The translations under genes and the position numbers were made by a program. Of a stretch of 64,000 bases of DNA, positions 34,935 through 44,349 are shown in pieces. The notes below the pieces were generated by a model. The model searched no databases. It was given only the letters and a program-made list of their open reading frames with translations, and was not told the origin of the DNA. This DNA is from Halostagnicola larsenii XH-48 (lineage in GTDB: Archaea > Halobacteriota > Halobacteria > Halobacteriales > Natrialbaceae). The stretch is taken from positions 310,001 through 374,000 of the forward strand of contig NZ_CP007057.1 of NCBI RefSeq assembly GCF_000517625.1, given 5' to 3'. Position 1 is the stretch's first letter, and every line of letters starts with the position of its first letter.

Positions 34935-36458
34935 ATGAGCCGATCGACAGTCTCGACCCTCGCAAACCCGGTCACGGAACGTGACCACACCCGCGGCCCC
35001 GACGATGCCCCACTTACGCTTGTGGAATACGGTGATTTCGACTGTCCATCCTGCGAAGAGATGTATCACGCACTCACACAGATACAGGACCGCCTTGGCG
35101 ACCAGCTTCAATTTGTTTTCCGACATTTTCCACTCACAGAAGCTCACCCGCACGCGCTGCGCGCTGCAGAAGCTGCTGAGGCGGCAGCCGCTCAGGGGAA
35201 ATTCTGGGAGATGCACGATACGCTCTATGAGCATCAGGACGCACTCGAGCAGGAGAATCTCCGTGAATATGCCGCTGAGATAGGGCTCGATACGGAACGG
35301 TTCGCCCGCGAGCTAGACGCAGGTGTTCACCAAGAGCGTATCGAGAAAGACGTTGCAAGTGGCGCACAAAGCGGCGTTGACGGCACACCGACATTCTTTA
35401 TCAACGGCCGACGGTACGACGGACCCGTCGAACACGATGCGCTGCTCGAAGCGATCGCTCAGGCAGGCGATCTTACTGCCATCCAGGCGTCGATTCGGCA
35501 CCGTGATAAAGCGCTTCGTGAAACGATCGATCGGTCGCGAAGCGGAGCACCGGCGGCGGGCGAAGCCATCCGCGATATGTTCTCGGCGGATGAAATCTTC
35601 CAGCGGCTCGTCGCCACCGCTGACGAAGAGTTCCGTCGGAGCAATCGTCTCCTCTTCATGAGCGGTTTAGCGGCTGGTCTCGCAGTCACGCTTACGTTTC
35701 TCGCACGGTCTGCGGTTACTGCGGCCGTACCGCTCGATGCAGCGTCGTTGATTGGAAATCTCTTCTATCCGGTTGGCTTTGTTCTCATTGTGATGGGAAG
35801 ATATCAACTGTTCACTGAGAACACGCTCACACCCGTCACACTCGTCTTAACCCGCATTGCAAGTATACGGAACCTGCTTCGACTTTGGGGAGTGGTCATT
35901 ATCGCGAACGTTCTCGGTGCAGCCCTCGGCGCGTACGTTCTTGCGTCAACTGGTGTATTTACACCCGAAGCTGCTGCGGTCGCGAGCGGTTTTGGTGAAC
36001 ACGCCTTCGAAACCGGCTGGTGGGACCTGTTTTTTAAAGGCGTGTTCGCAGGGAACATCGTTGCAGCGATGGTTTGGTTAATACATGCGAGTCAAGAAAC
36101 GACGACGCGGTTTCTTATCATCGTTTTTCTCATGTTCCTTATCCCCTCGACAGATCTATTCCACTGCATTACTGGCGCGTGTGAGGTTCTCTACTTCGTA
36201 TTTCAGGGAAATGAAAGTCTCCTGACTGCATTTGCGGATTTCTTCGTCCCGGTAACGCTTGGGAATATCGTCGGCGGCGTCTTTTTAGTGGCACTGCTCA
36301 ATTATAGTCAGACAGCCGAGCGACAGTTCCCCAATCGAGATCCGAGTGAACTCAAGCTCACCTGGGCAGAATGGCTGTACAGTCGTCGTTCAGGTCGTCC
36401 CTATGTGACCTCGCTCAGCTCTGAGCGCACTGATGAACAAACTGAGGACGACTATTGA
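34935..36458 (+). CDS. DsbA-like thioredoxin domain fused to formate/nitrite-type channel
   Basis: 507 residues. The N-terminal ~190 residues are a DsbA/DSBA-like thioredoxin domain with the active site C37-P-S-C40, the cis-proline loop VDGTPTFFING near 148-158, and no signal peptide. The C-terminal part (from about 205, starting EIFQRLVATADEEFRR) is a six-helix formate/nitrite transporter (FNT) with GNLFYPVGFVLI, FKGVFAGNIVAAMVW and a pore-type histidine in DLFHCITGA. A cytosolic redox domain joined to an anion channel suggests redox control of transport, or use of reducing equivalents at the channel mouth (inference). The usual FNT protein is ~280 residues, so this is a true fusion. Confidence 0.88.
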   Translation: MSRSTVSTLANPVTERDHTRGPDDAPLTLVEYGDFDCPSCEEMYHALTQIQDRLGDQLQFVFRHFPLTEAHPHALRAAEAAEAAAAQGKFWEMHDTLYEHQDALEQENLREYAAEIGLDTERFARELDAGVHQERIEKDVASGAQSGVDGTPTFFINGRRYDGPVEHDALLEAIAQAGDLTAIQASIRHRDKALRETIDRSRSGAPAAGEAIRDMFSADEIFQRLVATADEEFRRSNRLLFMSGLAAGLAVTLTFLARSAVTAAVPLDAASLIGNLFYPVGFVLIVMGRYQLFTENTLTPVTLVLTRIASIRNLLRLWGVVIIANVLGAALGAYVLASTGVFTPEAAAVASGFGEHAFETGWWDLFFKGVFAGNIVAAMVWLIHASQETTTRFLIIVFLMFLIPSTDLFHCITGACEVLYFVFQGNESLLTAFADFFVPVTLGNIVGGVFLVALLNYSQTAERQFPNRDPSELKLTWAEWLYSRRSGRPYVTSLSSERTDEQTEDDY

Positions 36459-36479
36459 TCGTCTCCTACCGTTGAGTAT

Positions 36480-37089
36480 GCAAGTATTGATCTGAGGCAC
36501 TGGTCGACAGGTACTATGTGTGACGTTGCTAAATAGTATGTGAACAAAGAAGTTCGTCGTTTTACCTCTCGGAATATACGATTAGTATCGTTTCGATTTC
36601 CGTGACGTTCGTCTCTGAAATCGAGGCTGTGTCTCTGGCAGGCGTCGTTTAGTGAGTGAGCGCCATCGACGAAAAACACGGTGTTGTCAACGTCGTGTTT
36701 CTCGAGGAGTTCCCGGAAAATGCACTCGTGATAATCTCGTAGCTGGTTCGTTCGAGCGTCGTATAGAGCAGATAGTTCGATTTAGAATCCACAGCTTGGT
36801 ACGGACAGTATTGTTCGTCGTCGAGTCGGATCACAGTCGCGTCGACCAACGTGTGATCCAGCTGCGTCTATACTCCGGCTGTAGATCGGCTTTGAGGACC
36901 CAGTTATGAACGGTCAATCGCGCCGTCTCAACACCAAATATCCATAGAATCCAAACAGTATTTGAGACCGAGAGTTTAAAAATAGGAATGGATACTGAGC
37001 TTCATCAACAGTCGCGGTGTTGGTTCTTGCTATACAAAATCTACGTTGATCTGATCGATGCGAGGAGCGAGGCGTGCGTTTTCGGGCAT
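36480..37089 (-). pseudogene. decayed IS6-type transposase (second IS type, copy B)
   Basis: It begins MPENARLAPRIDQINVDFV at 37089, with TAG for the next glutamate. It continues as DATVIRLDDEQY (first aspartate), shifts frame near 36720, and resumes as FFVDGAHSLNDACQRHSLDF, DERHGNRN and RIFREVKRRTS (second aspartate and glutamate region). It matches copy A at 27002-27538 and keeps a longer C-terminus. It is inactive. Confidence 0.75.
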
Positions 37090-37795
37090 GAATCACTTCG
37101 AAAACGCCACGTCTCTCCGTCAACGTCTCTGAACAGCGCCCGACACGGCGACGACACCAGTACGATCATTGAAGTTGACTAAATCTTGCCTGCATCGCGC
37201 TTTTCGTTGCTGCCAACTTCGTGATTCTATCGATCTACAGGCGGCACACCTGTCGATAAGAAATGCACTCCTCAACACAGTCCCACATTATTATTTTGCA
37301 TTATAGGGAACGCCGTTCAGGATCGTTTTTAGTGACATATATCGAGTGACGTGTTCCGTCTCCATTGACCCGGTCACTTCCTAAAACGACGAAATGAACG
37401 CTATCAGTGTTCGAACACGGCCTTCGCTGCTAATTGCCTTTCTCGAGATCGTCGTCGTACCGCTAGATTGTTTACACAGGTACTGATGTAACTCTTCGTG
37501 TGAGGATTGGAAACAGTAGCCATGAGAAATACAGAACGGTAGTGGACCGTTTTCACTGCTTCGATCCATCAATTCTGTACTATAGAACAGTGGTTATGTT
37601 TCGAGAACGATCCCGGAGTCACCGAATCGGTTTTGTGTACCGAACGTATCGATCTACCTCGCAAACATCGATTTTTCGAGGACCGTTCGGACGCTGCCGA
37701 CGCTGGTGGGGACATCGCCACCAGTCACGGCCGTTACTGTCGAGCCACGAATCGTCGGTATCAGTTCGTTGGGACCGTCACGTACCCCGGAAAGT
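37090..37795. other. gene-free stretch
   Basis: About 700 bases between the IS relic and the xylan locus. Short frames on both strands have neither haloarchaeal composition nor domains. I see no tRNA, repeat or clear promoter. Confidence 0.45.
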
Positions 37796-38155
37796 TCAAA
37801 ACGAGCCGCTGGGTTGTATCACCGAACACGGCCCTCCCCGTCGGAGACCGCCGTTGCCCGAGCGTAAAGATGGGATCACAGCCCCGCTTCTCGGCAGTTC
37901 GATGATTCGCTTCACGTCGAGTTCGTCGGTAACGCCGGTGACGACGGACCAGTCTACGTCGAACTCCGCTAGCACCCCGTCGGCGAGCGAGTCCGCCATC
38001 TGTCGAGCGACGCCGGTAGCCTCCTCGTCGCTGTAATCTTTGCTCTCGATGCGGCCGATCTGATAAAGGCCCGAGACCGGGTCCTCGAACTGCTCCTCGC
38101 TGAACGGCGAGTAGAGAACGAGGTCGGCCCCCGCACCCACCGCGTACACCGCCAC
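37796..38155 (-). CDS. hypothetical protein downstream of ABC operon, start uncertain
   Basis: The frame from about 38186 (DDDEDLLREVAVYAVGAGADL, then LYSPFSEEQFED) to 37796 is acidic and coding-like to about residue 105, then becomes arginine/glycine-rich (GNGGLRRGGP). That change suggests the original C-terminus was lost and the frame now runs into other DNA. No ATG is present; GTG at 38155 is the first usable start. It directly follows the stop of the ABC ATPase gene and may once have been co-transcribed with it. The family is unknown. Confidence 0.4.
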   Translation of the reverse strand: MAVYAVGAGADLVLYSPFSEEQFEDPVSGLYQIGRIESKDYSDEEATGVARQMADSLADGVLAEFDVDWSVVTGVTDELDVKRIIELPRSGAVIPSLRSGNGGLRRGGPCSVIQPSGSF

Positions 38156-38186
38156 CTCGCGAAGCAGGTCCTCGTCGTCATCACGG

Positions 38187-40415
38187 TCAGTCTTCCGCTT
38201 CCGCGAGCCCGTCTCGCTCCGCTGTGGCGCCCTCGAGAGGCTCGCTGTCCCAGTACTCGTGGGTCGGGTCTTCGCGGAAGCACGCGGCTTTCCCGTCCCC
38301 ATCGGCGATATCACGGAGTTCTGGGTGGTCTTCGCGACACGCTTGACGAGCGACCGGACACCGCGTGTGGAACCGGCATCCCGACGGCGGATCGATCGGA
38401 TCGGGAACGTCAACCTCTCGAAGCGGCGGCGTGCCGGCCTCCATCGAATCGAGATCCAGATCCGGAGTCGCCCACCGGAGCACCTCGGTGTACGGATGGC
38501 GAGGGTCGTTGATGAGCCGCTCGGCGGAGCCGATCTCCACGATTTCGCCCAGGTACATCACGGCAATTCGTCCGTCGCCGTGCTCTGCGAAGTACCGCGC
38601 GTTCGAAAGATCGTGGGAGATAAAGAGGAACGAGGTTTCGAACTCGGACTGCAGTTCCAGCATTAGATCCATGATTTCGATTCGCAACGACACGTCGACC
38701 GCGCTGATAGCCTCGTCGGCGAGGATCGCGTTCGGGTTCATCAACAGTGCTCGAGCGAGCGCGACGCGCTGTTTCTCCCCGCCCGAGAGCTGGTGGGGGT
38801 ATCGATCGAGGAACTCGTCGGCCGGCGCCATCCCGATCCGCTCGAGCAGGGAGTGCATTCGTTGCCGGCGTTCGGTGGTACTGCTGTTCGGATGGGTGTG
38901 TCGAAGCGGCTCCGAGAGAATGTCGACGATGCGCCGGTTCGAATTGAGCGCGCTTCCGGGGTCCTGGTGGATGATCTGGAGGGCCGATCGAATTTCGTCG
39001 TACGGTATCTCGCCGTCACCGGCTTTCGCCTCCCAGATGTCCTGTCCGCGGTACTCGATCGAGCCGTCGGTCGGACGTTCGAGCCCAATCATCGTTTTCC
39101 CGAGGGTCGTCTTGCCACAGCCGCTCTCACCCAATAAGCAGATGAGATCCTGCTCCTCGATCTCGAGCGAAACCCCGTCGACTGCCCGGACCGTGTTTGG
39201 TTCCTCGGAGAACCGTTCGAATAGCCCCTGTTCTTCGGTGAAGTGGACCTCAACATCGTCGAGTGAGAGGAGCGCTGGCCCGTTCGACTCGCTCACGCGG
39301 TCTTCCGTCGCCGTGCCTGCGGTCTCGGTCGGAACGGGGTCCTCGAAGTTGGACGCTGTCTCCCCGAAATTGAGCGGAATCTCTTCGCGAGCGGTCTCCC
39401 AGTGGTGACACGCCGATCGGTGCGTACCGTCGGCATGGCCGATCGAGGTCAGCGGCGGATCGATCGACCGACAGTCCTCGGTCGCGAGCGGACATCGCGG
39501 TTCGAACCGGCAGCCGGATGGCAGGCTCACCGGGGCCGGCCCCTCACCCTCGATCGGTTGCATCTCCTCGAGGGGTGCATCGATATTCGGCGTCGCGTTC
39601 AGTAGTTTCCGCGTGTACGGATGCGCCGACCGGCCGATAATCTCGTCGCGCGGCCCGATCTCGGCGAACTGGAACGCGTAGATAATCGCCATTCGGTCTG
39701 CGAGCGACGCGACCAGCGGCAGGTCGTGAGTGATGAAAACGATCGTCAGATCGTACTCGCTCTGCAGGTCGTTCAACAGTGTGAGAATCGACCGCTGCAT
39801 CAACAGGTCCAGCGCGGCCGTCGGTTCGTCCATCACTAACACCTCTGGATCGAGGACCATACTCAGCGCGATCAGCGCTCGCTGTTGCATTCCGCCCGAA
39901 AGTTCGTGGGGATACGCCTCGAGGACGCGTTCCGGTTCGAGATACAGATTCTCGAGGAGTTCGCGGGCGAACTCGAGTCCCTCTGAGACGTTCTTATCGT
40001 GAGCCGTGAGCGTCTCCCTGAAGTGACCGCCGATCTTCATCGTCGGGTTGAACGAACTCATCGCACCCTGGAATACCATCGACACCTCTTCCCAGCGGAA
40101 CCGTCGGAGTTCTTCGTCGCTCAACTCCAGAAGATCGACTGACGACCCGTCGCTGCGGTTATACCGAATCTGTCCGCTGAGAACTCCGGGGTCGGGGATT
40201 GCGTCGAGCAGCGCGGAAGCGAACATCGATTTTCCGCTTCCACTCTCGCCGACGATTCCGAGGACTTCGTGGCGATCGATGTCGACGGTAACGTCGTCGA
40301 GAACACACGTTTTCCCGTCGTTGTAGGTGACTCTCGCGTTCTCGATCTCGAAGATCGGATCTTCGGTGCTTCCCTGCGATGCGACGCGGCCGGTTGATGA
40401 ACTATTGGTAGCCAT
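38187..40415 (-). CDS. Opp/Dpp-type ABC transporter, fused dual ATP-binding protein
   Basis: 742 residues containing two ATPase domains in one chain. Domain 1 (about 20-345) has Walker A GESGSGKS (56-63) and signature LSGGMQQR. Domain 2 (about 380-725) has GESGCGKT and LSGGEKQR. Both end with the oligopeptide-transporter C-terminal motif with paired cysteines (GCRFEPRCPLA, GCRFHTRCPVA). In bacteria these are usually separate DppD/DppF subunits. The start overlaps the permease stop by one base (TAATG). It is last of a four-gene importer operon next to a GH67 gene, so it probably powers uptake of xylan-derived oligosaccharides. Confidence 0.93.
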   Translation of the reverse strand: MATNSSSTGRVASQGSTEDPIFEIENARVTYNDGKTCVLDDVTVDIDRHEVLGIVGESGSGKSMFASALLDAIPDPGVLSGQIRYNRSDGSSVDLLELSDEELRRFRWEEVSMVFQGAMSSFNPTMKIGGHFRETLTAHDKNVSEGLEFARELLENLYLEPERVLEAYPHELSGGMQQRALIALSMVLDPEVLVMDEPTAALDLLMQRSILTLLNDLQSEYDLTIVFITHDLPLVASLADRMAIIYAFQFAEIGPRDEIIGRSAHPYTRKLLNATPNIDAPLEEMQPIEGEGPAPVSLPSGCRFEPRCPLATEDCRSIDPPLTSIGHADGTHRSACHHWETAREEIPLNFGETASNFEDPVPTETAGTATEDRVSESNGPALLSLDDVEVHFTEEQGLFERFSEEPNTVRAVDGVSLEIEEQDLICLLGESGCGKTTLGKTMIGLERPTDGSIEYRGQDIWEAKAGDGEIPYDEIRSALQIIHQDPGSALNSNRRIVDILSEPLRHTHPNSSTTERRQRMHSLLERIGMAPADEFLDRYPHQLSGGEKQRVALARALLMNPNAILADEAISAVDVSLRIEIMDLMLELQSEFETSFLFISHDLSNARYFAEHGDGRIAVMYLGEIVEIGSAERLINDPRHPYTEVLRWATPDLDLDSMEAGTPPLREVDVPDPIDPPSGCRFHTRCPVARQACREDHPELRDIADGDGKAACFREDPTHEYWDSEPLEGATAERDGLAEAED

Positions 40416-41428
40416 TATAGCATCTCCGTTGTCGATGTTTCGTCTTCTGTTACGGTTTCCGATTCACCGGTCATACGAGTCCTCACCCGCGGGTTGAAAA
40501 TCCGGTCCATCCCTTGGCTCACCAGGATGAGCCCGAACGCCAGACCGACGATGGCGACGATCGGGACGAGAAGCCAGTGGAACGCCTGCATGGTGAACAG
40601 CCCGCCCTGATGGTACGCGTTATTCAATATGACGCCCCAGTTTTGCCCGCTATACTGGAGAACACCGATGAAGTACAGCCCGACGGCTGCGAAGATCGTA
40701 TACCGTGCGGCGAGCACGAAGTTGACCATCACGTACGGCATAATGTTCGGGAGGATGTCCTTGCGAATAATCCGGCCCGTTCCCGTTCCCATCGTTCGAG
40801 ACGCCTCGATGTAGTCTTGTTGTCGGATCGAAAGTACCTGCGAGCGGATCGAGCGACCCAATCCGGCCCAGTAGTTGATAGTCAGAACGATTCCGAGGAG
40901 GATCGGGTTCTCCGGACTGAGCGCTATCGCGAGGACGATGACGAGCGGAAGACCTGGAATCGCCATGAAGAAGTCTGATATCGACGTGATGACGGTGTCT
41001 ACCGTGCCGCCCTTGTACCCCGAAATGGTTCCGACTGCGACCGCAAGCGTGGTCGCCCACACGCCGCCGGTAAGCACCATGAGGAGGATAAACGGCGTCG
41101 ATTCGATGATCAGCGCCAGTAGGTCGATTCCCGACTGAGTCGTTCCCAACGGGTACTGCAGGTTCTCGAACGGTCTGATGAAGCGTTCGGCTTGGTTCGG
41201 GCTCGGATCGCGGTAGAGATCGAACACCTCCACTATCGCCATGAAAACGTACACGCTCAGGATGAAGATCCCGAGACGAGTCCGTCTGTCCGACCACGCG
41301 ACGACCGCGGGCGCGTAGATTTTCTGCTCGTATAGCTCCCTTAGCTGATCGCGGCGGCTCATCTCGATGTCTGTCGTCTCCGACCGCCAATCGATTCCCT
41401 CGGACGGGGTATCACGTTCAGTACTCAT
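40415..41428 (-). CDS. Opp/Dpp-type ABC transporter permease (DppC-like)
   Basis: 337 residues from ATG 41428. The cytosolic N-terminus is followed by a first helix and the MetI-type permease domain (about 110-320) with the ATPase-contact EAA-loop region around EASRTMGTGTGRIIRKDILPN. It overlaps the upstream permease by 11 bases and the ATPase by one, so translation is coupled. Length and layout match DppC. The last 25 residues are polar and acidic. Confidence 0.92.
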   Translation of the reverse strand: MSTERDTPSEGIDWRSETTDIEMSRRDQLRELYEQKIYAPAVVAWSDRRTRLGIFILSVYVFMAIVEVFDLYRDPSPNQAERFIRPFENLQYPLGTTQSGIDLLALIIESTPFILLMVLTGGVWATTLAVAVGTISGYKGGTVDTVITSISDFFMAIPGLPLVIVLAIALSPENPILLGIVLTINYWAGLGRSIRSQVLSIRQQDYIEASRTMGTGTGRIIRKDILPNIMPYVMVNFVLAARYTIFAAVGLYFIGVLQYSGQNWGVILNNAYHQGGLFTMQAFHWLLVPIVAIVGLAFGLILVSQGMDRIFNPRVRTRMTGESETVTEDETSTTEML

Positions 41429-42416
41429 CAGAATCACCCGCACTGATACGCGGATCGATAAGACCGTACGTCAGGTCAGCGATGTAGACCGCCACGACGA
41501 GCGTCGTCGTGATAACGAGGAAACACCCCATCATGAGCGGATAGTCGTTCGCTTTCACTGCCTGAATCATGTAATTGCCGAGTCCGGGGTACGAGAAAAT
41601 CTCCTCGAGGACGACGGTGCCGCCAAGACGGAATCCAATCAACAGGAGAAGACTCGTGTACATCGGGAGGATCGCGTTCCTCGCGACATATCGGGTTGCG
41701 ATGCGATTGTTCGAAAGGCCACGAAGCCTGGCGACTTCGACGTACTCTTCGCCGAGCACCTGGATACCGTTCCCTCGCATGTTGAGCGCCGTCGAACCGA
41801 TTCCGCTGATAGTGAACGCGATGATCGGCAACGCAGCGTGGTGGAGTACGCTCGAGAGATACGCGAGGCTAACGGTGTTCTCGACGCCACGGGCGACGGC
41901 GTTCCCGGTCGGGAAAAGACTGAGCTGATACCCCAAAACGAAGAGGAAGATCACCGCGAAGATGTAGTACGGAACCGACATTAGAAAGATCGACCCGCCC
42001 GACGTAACCTGGTCGAACTTCGATCCTTCCCAATACGCTTGGAGCGCGCCGATCAATACGCCGATAATGAACATCAAAATCGTCGATACCACGACAAGGA
42101 AGACAGTCCACGGGAGCGCTCTGGCCACCACTTCCGCGACGGGTTGGTTAAGAGAGATCGACTGACCGAAGTCCAGTTGGGCGATTCCGACCAAATAGTC
42201 GAGGTACTGTTGCCAGAGCGGTGCATCCGGCCTGATGTTCTGTAGTGTTTCGATACGCGCATCGACTTGATCGGCTGGGATACCCTGTTGGAGGAGTTCG
42301 AGCCGTAACTGCGTGAACGGCCCGCCCGGAAGCAGCCGAATCAAGCCGAACGTGAGCGTCGCTACTGCGAGAATTGTAAGCGGGATCTGTGCCGTTCGCT
42401 TGATGTAGTAGTTCAT
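41418..42416 (-). CDS. Opp/Dpp-type ABC transporter permease (DppB-like)
   Basis: 332 residues from ATG 42416 (MNYYIKRTAQIPLTI). It is a typical DppB-type permease: an N-terminal helix with RLLPGGPF, a long external loop (about 40-95), and the permease domain with the EYVEVARLRGLSNNRIATRYV ATPase-contact segment. Seven bases separate it from the substrate-binding protein stop. The start excludes a ten-codon upstream extension that overlaps the preceding gene. Confidence 0.92.
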   Translation of the reverse strand: MNYYIKRTAQIPLTILAVATLTFGLIRLLPGGPFTQLRLELLQQGIPADQVDARIETLQNIRPDAPLWQQYLDYLVGIAQLDFGQSISLNQPVAEVVARALPWTVFLVVVSTILMFIIGVLIGALQAYWEGSKFDQVTSGGSIFLMSVPYYIFAVIFLFVLGYQLSLFPTGNAVARGVENTVSLAYLSSVLHHAALPIIAFTISGIGSTALNMRGNGIQVLGEEYVEVARLRGLSNNRIATRYVARNAILPMYTSLLLLIGFRLGGTVVLEEIFSYPGLGNYMIQAVKANDYPLMMGCFLVITTTLVVAVYIADLTYGLIDPRISAGDSDEY

Positions 42417-42423
42417 CGTTGGA

Positions 42424-44151
42424 TTAGTTCTTCGGTCGCAGTTCACCCTCGTGAACCCACCAGAACTGTGGCCACTTGACCTGTCGATTAGGACTGTCCT
42501 CGTCGGCGACCGTCCACCTGTCGTTCATTATCCAAGACTGCTCGTATTTGGAGACCAGCCCGAGGAAGGGCAGTTCGATGTGATTGTGCCACGCCGCTCG
42601 TTGAACGTACGGTCTGGCCTCGTCGTCGCTGGGTTGTTGTGCGATCTGCTCGGTCTCCTCGAGGGGAGTAATCGTCATCTCCCCGCCGTCTCGCCCTGGA
42701 ATCGTTTGTTCGGACTGTGCTGGTTCGCGGTAGTTGTGGCCGCCACCGATCTCTTCTTCCCACAGTTGGTACCGAAGTGGGAAGTATGGGAACGACGATC
42801 GCGAACCGCCGGGCAGCCAGTAGAGACTCCCCATCGAGAAGTTGCTATTAGAGTACTCGCTAAACCAGTCGTTCGTCGGTTTAGTACTGACCGAGAAATC
42901 GAAGCCGAACTCGTTTAGCTGGCTGACAACGGTGTTAGACATAGTCGTCCAGTCGGTCCACCCCCCGGGCGAGAAGTACTCCCCGCCGATGGTTTCTCCG
43001 TCAGAGTCCTCCCACGTACCGTTTTCCTTGGTGTAGCCGGCCTCCTGAAGCAATTCGGTCGCCTCGTCGGTCTGACTCGAATCGACGCCGTAGGTCTCGA
43101 AATCCGATTGCCAGTCGTCAAGCCAGTACTCCTGATCGCGGGGAGCGATACCGCACGGGGTCGGCGTGACGAATTTCGACCGCGGACCGGCGTTTTCGAC
43201 GATCGCCTCGCGGTCGATGACGTGTGCGACTGCCTGGCGAACCTCGCGCTGTCCGAAGTGGGGGTCGTCGTGGTTGAACACGATCCCGTATCCCCACTTT
43301 GCGGGGATCTGGACCTCAGTGATGTGATCGGGGAACTGATCGACGATCTCCGGCGGTGCGAACAGACTCGGTGATGCATCGACGTCCGATCCCGACATCA
43401 ACGCCTGGTGTTGGGCGCTGTTCCCGCCGTAACTCTCGATCATAAACGTCTCGATTTCCACGTTATCGGCGTTGTAGAATTCGGGATTTTTCTCGAATTC
43501 GAACGCCTGCCGGTCCTTGCTAACGAACGAAAACATCCCGCTCGCGACCGGGTCTTCCCACGCCCAGCGAAGAAACTCCGACTCATCCTTGTCTAACCAC
43601 TGTTCGTGAGTCTCCGCTTTCGTGTCTACGAGGAAGTTCGTGAGTTCGAACTTGATGATCTTCGGGTTCGTCGGACCGGAGAGAATCAGTCGGGCGGTCT
43701 TGTCGTCCTCGATCTCGTAGTCATCGAGGTACCCCCACAGCGAGGTCCCGGTCATTTCCGCGAGTTGCAGTTGCACGTCTAGATCTTCAGTCGTCCACTC
43801 GTCCCCATTATCCCACATCAGGTCGTCGCGAAACGTGAGCGTAACCTCCTCCTCCTCGATTTCTATGTCTTCAAGTGCACCGAGCAGGAATTCGTTCTCG
43901 GTAAACGAATACTTCATAAACGGAGCGAACACCGCCCGTCCCGCTGGCCACCTGTAGTTTTGAATCGCCGACGTGTTGAAGTGAAGGTCGGCCGGATTGC
44001 CGGTGTAAGCGTTGACGAACGTACCGGTATCTGAACCACTACCGCCGAGACAGCCGGCGAACGCGGCTGTTCCGGATGCACCTGCTACCATCAGCATTTC
44101 CCGCCGACTAAATACGTCGCTATAGTTCTCTCGAGTGTCATCTATTCCCAT
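42424..44151 (-). CDS. Tat-exported lipoprotein, Opp/Dpp-type substrate-binding protein
   Basis: 575 residues. The N-terminus carries a twin-arginine signal SRREML (15-20) and a lipobox FAGC with the lipid-anchored cysteine at about 34, followed by a Gly/Ser linker. The mature part is a family 5 (oligopeptide/nickel) binding protein with VRQAVAHVIDREAIVE and ATELLQEAGYTKENGTW. In Thermotoga, Opp-type transporters next to the GH67 gene take up xylan oligosaccharides (established). The same arrangement here suggests (glucurono)xylo-oligosaccharides rather than peptides. A TATA-like AT-rich stretch lies near 44180-44200. Confidence 0.92.
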   Translation of the reverse strand: MGIDDTRENYSDVFSRREMLMVAGASGTAAFAGCLGGSGSDTGTFVNAYTGNPADLHFNTSAIQNYRWPAGRAVFAPFMKYSFTENEFLLGALEDIEIEEEEVTLTFRDDLMWDNGDEWTTEDLDVQLQLAEMTGTSLWGYLDDYEIEDDKTARLILSGPTNPKIIKFELTNFLVDTKAETHEQWLDKDESEFLRWAWEDPVASGMFSFVSKDRQAFEFEKNPEFYNADNVEIETFMIESYGGNSAQHQALMSGSDVDASPSLFAPPEIVDQFPDHITEVQIPAKWGYGIVFNHDDPHFGQREVRQAVAHVIDREAIVENAGPRSKFVTPTPCGIAPRDQEYWLDDWQSDFETYGVDSSQTDEATELLQEAGYTKENGTWEDSDGETIGGEYFSPGGWTDWTTMSNTVVSQLNEFGFDFSVSTKPTNDWFSEYSNSNFSMGSLYWLPGGSRSSFPYFPLRYQLWEEEIGGGHNYREPAQSEQTIPGRDGGEMTITPLEETEQIAQQPSDDEARPYVQRAAWHNHIELPFLGLVSKYEQSWIMNDRWTVADEDSPNRQVKWPQFWWVHEGELRPKN

Positions 44152-44349
44152 GACAGGTGTGGAATGTTCACAGCCATTAATAAATATTATGATGCACGTT
44201 TATTATATTCTCATCTAAAGGCTCAATGGTCAAGATGGACACCGTCCCACCGTCAGTAGAGTTGCGGACGGAACGACCCGTTCTGTTCGAGACGACGGAC
44301 TGACCACTAACGTTTTACCGGTTGCCGACAACGGCTTCGGTATATCTCG

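Noticed and set aside
34935-36458. DsbA-FNT gene as two genes merged by a sequencing error
   Set aside because: The linker between domains (about residues 185-205) is in frame, helical and haloarchaea-like, with no good internal start and no composition change at the join.
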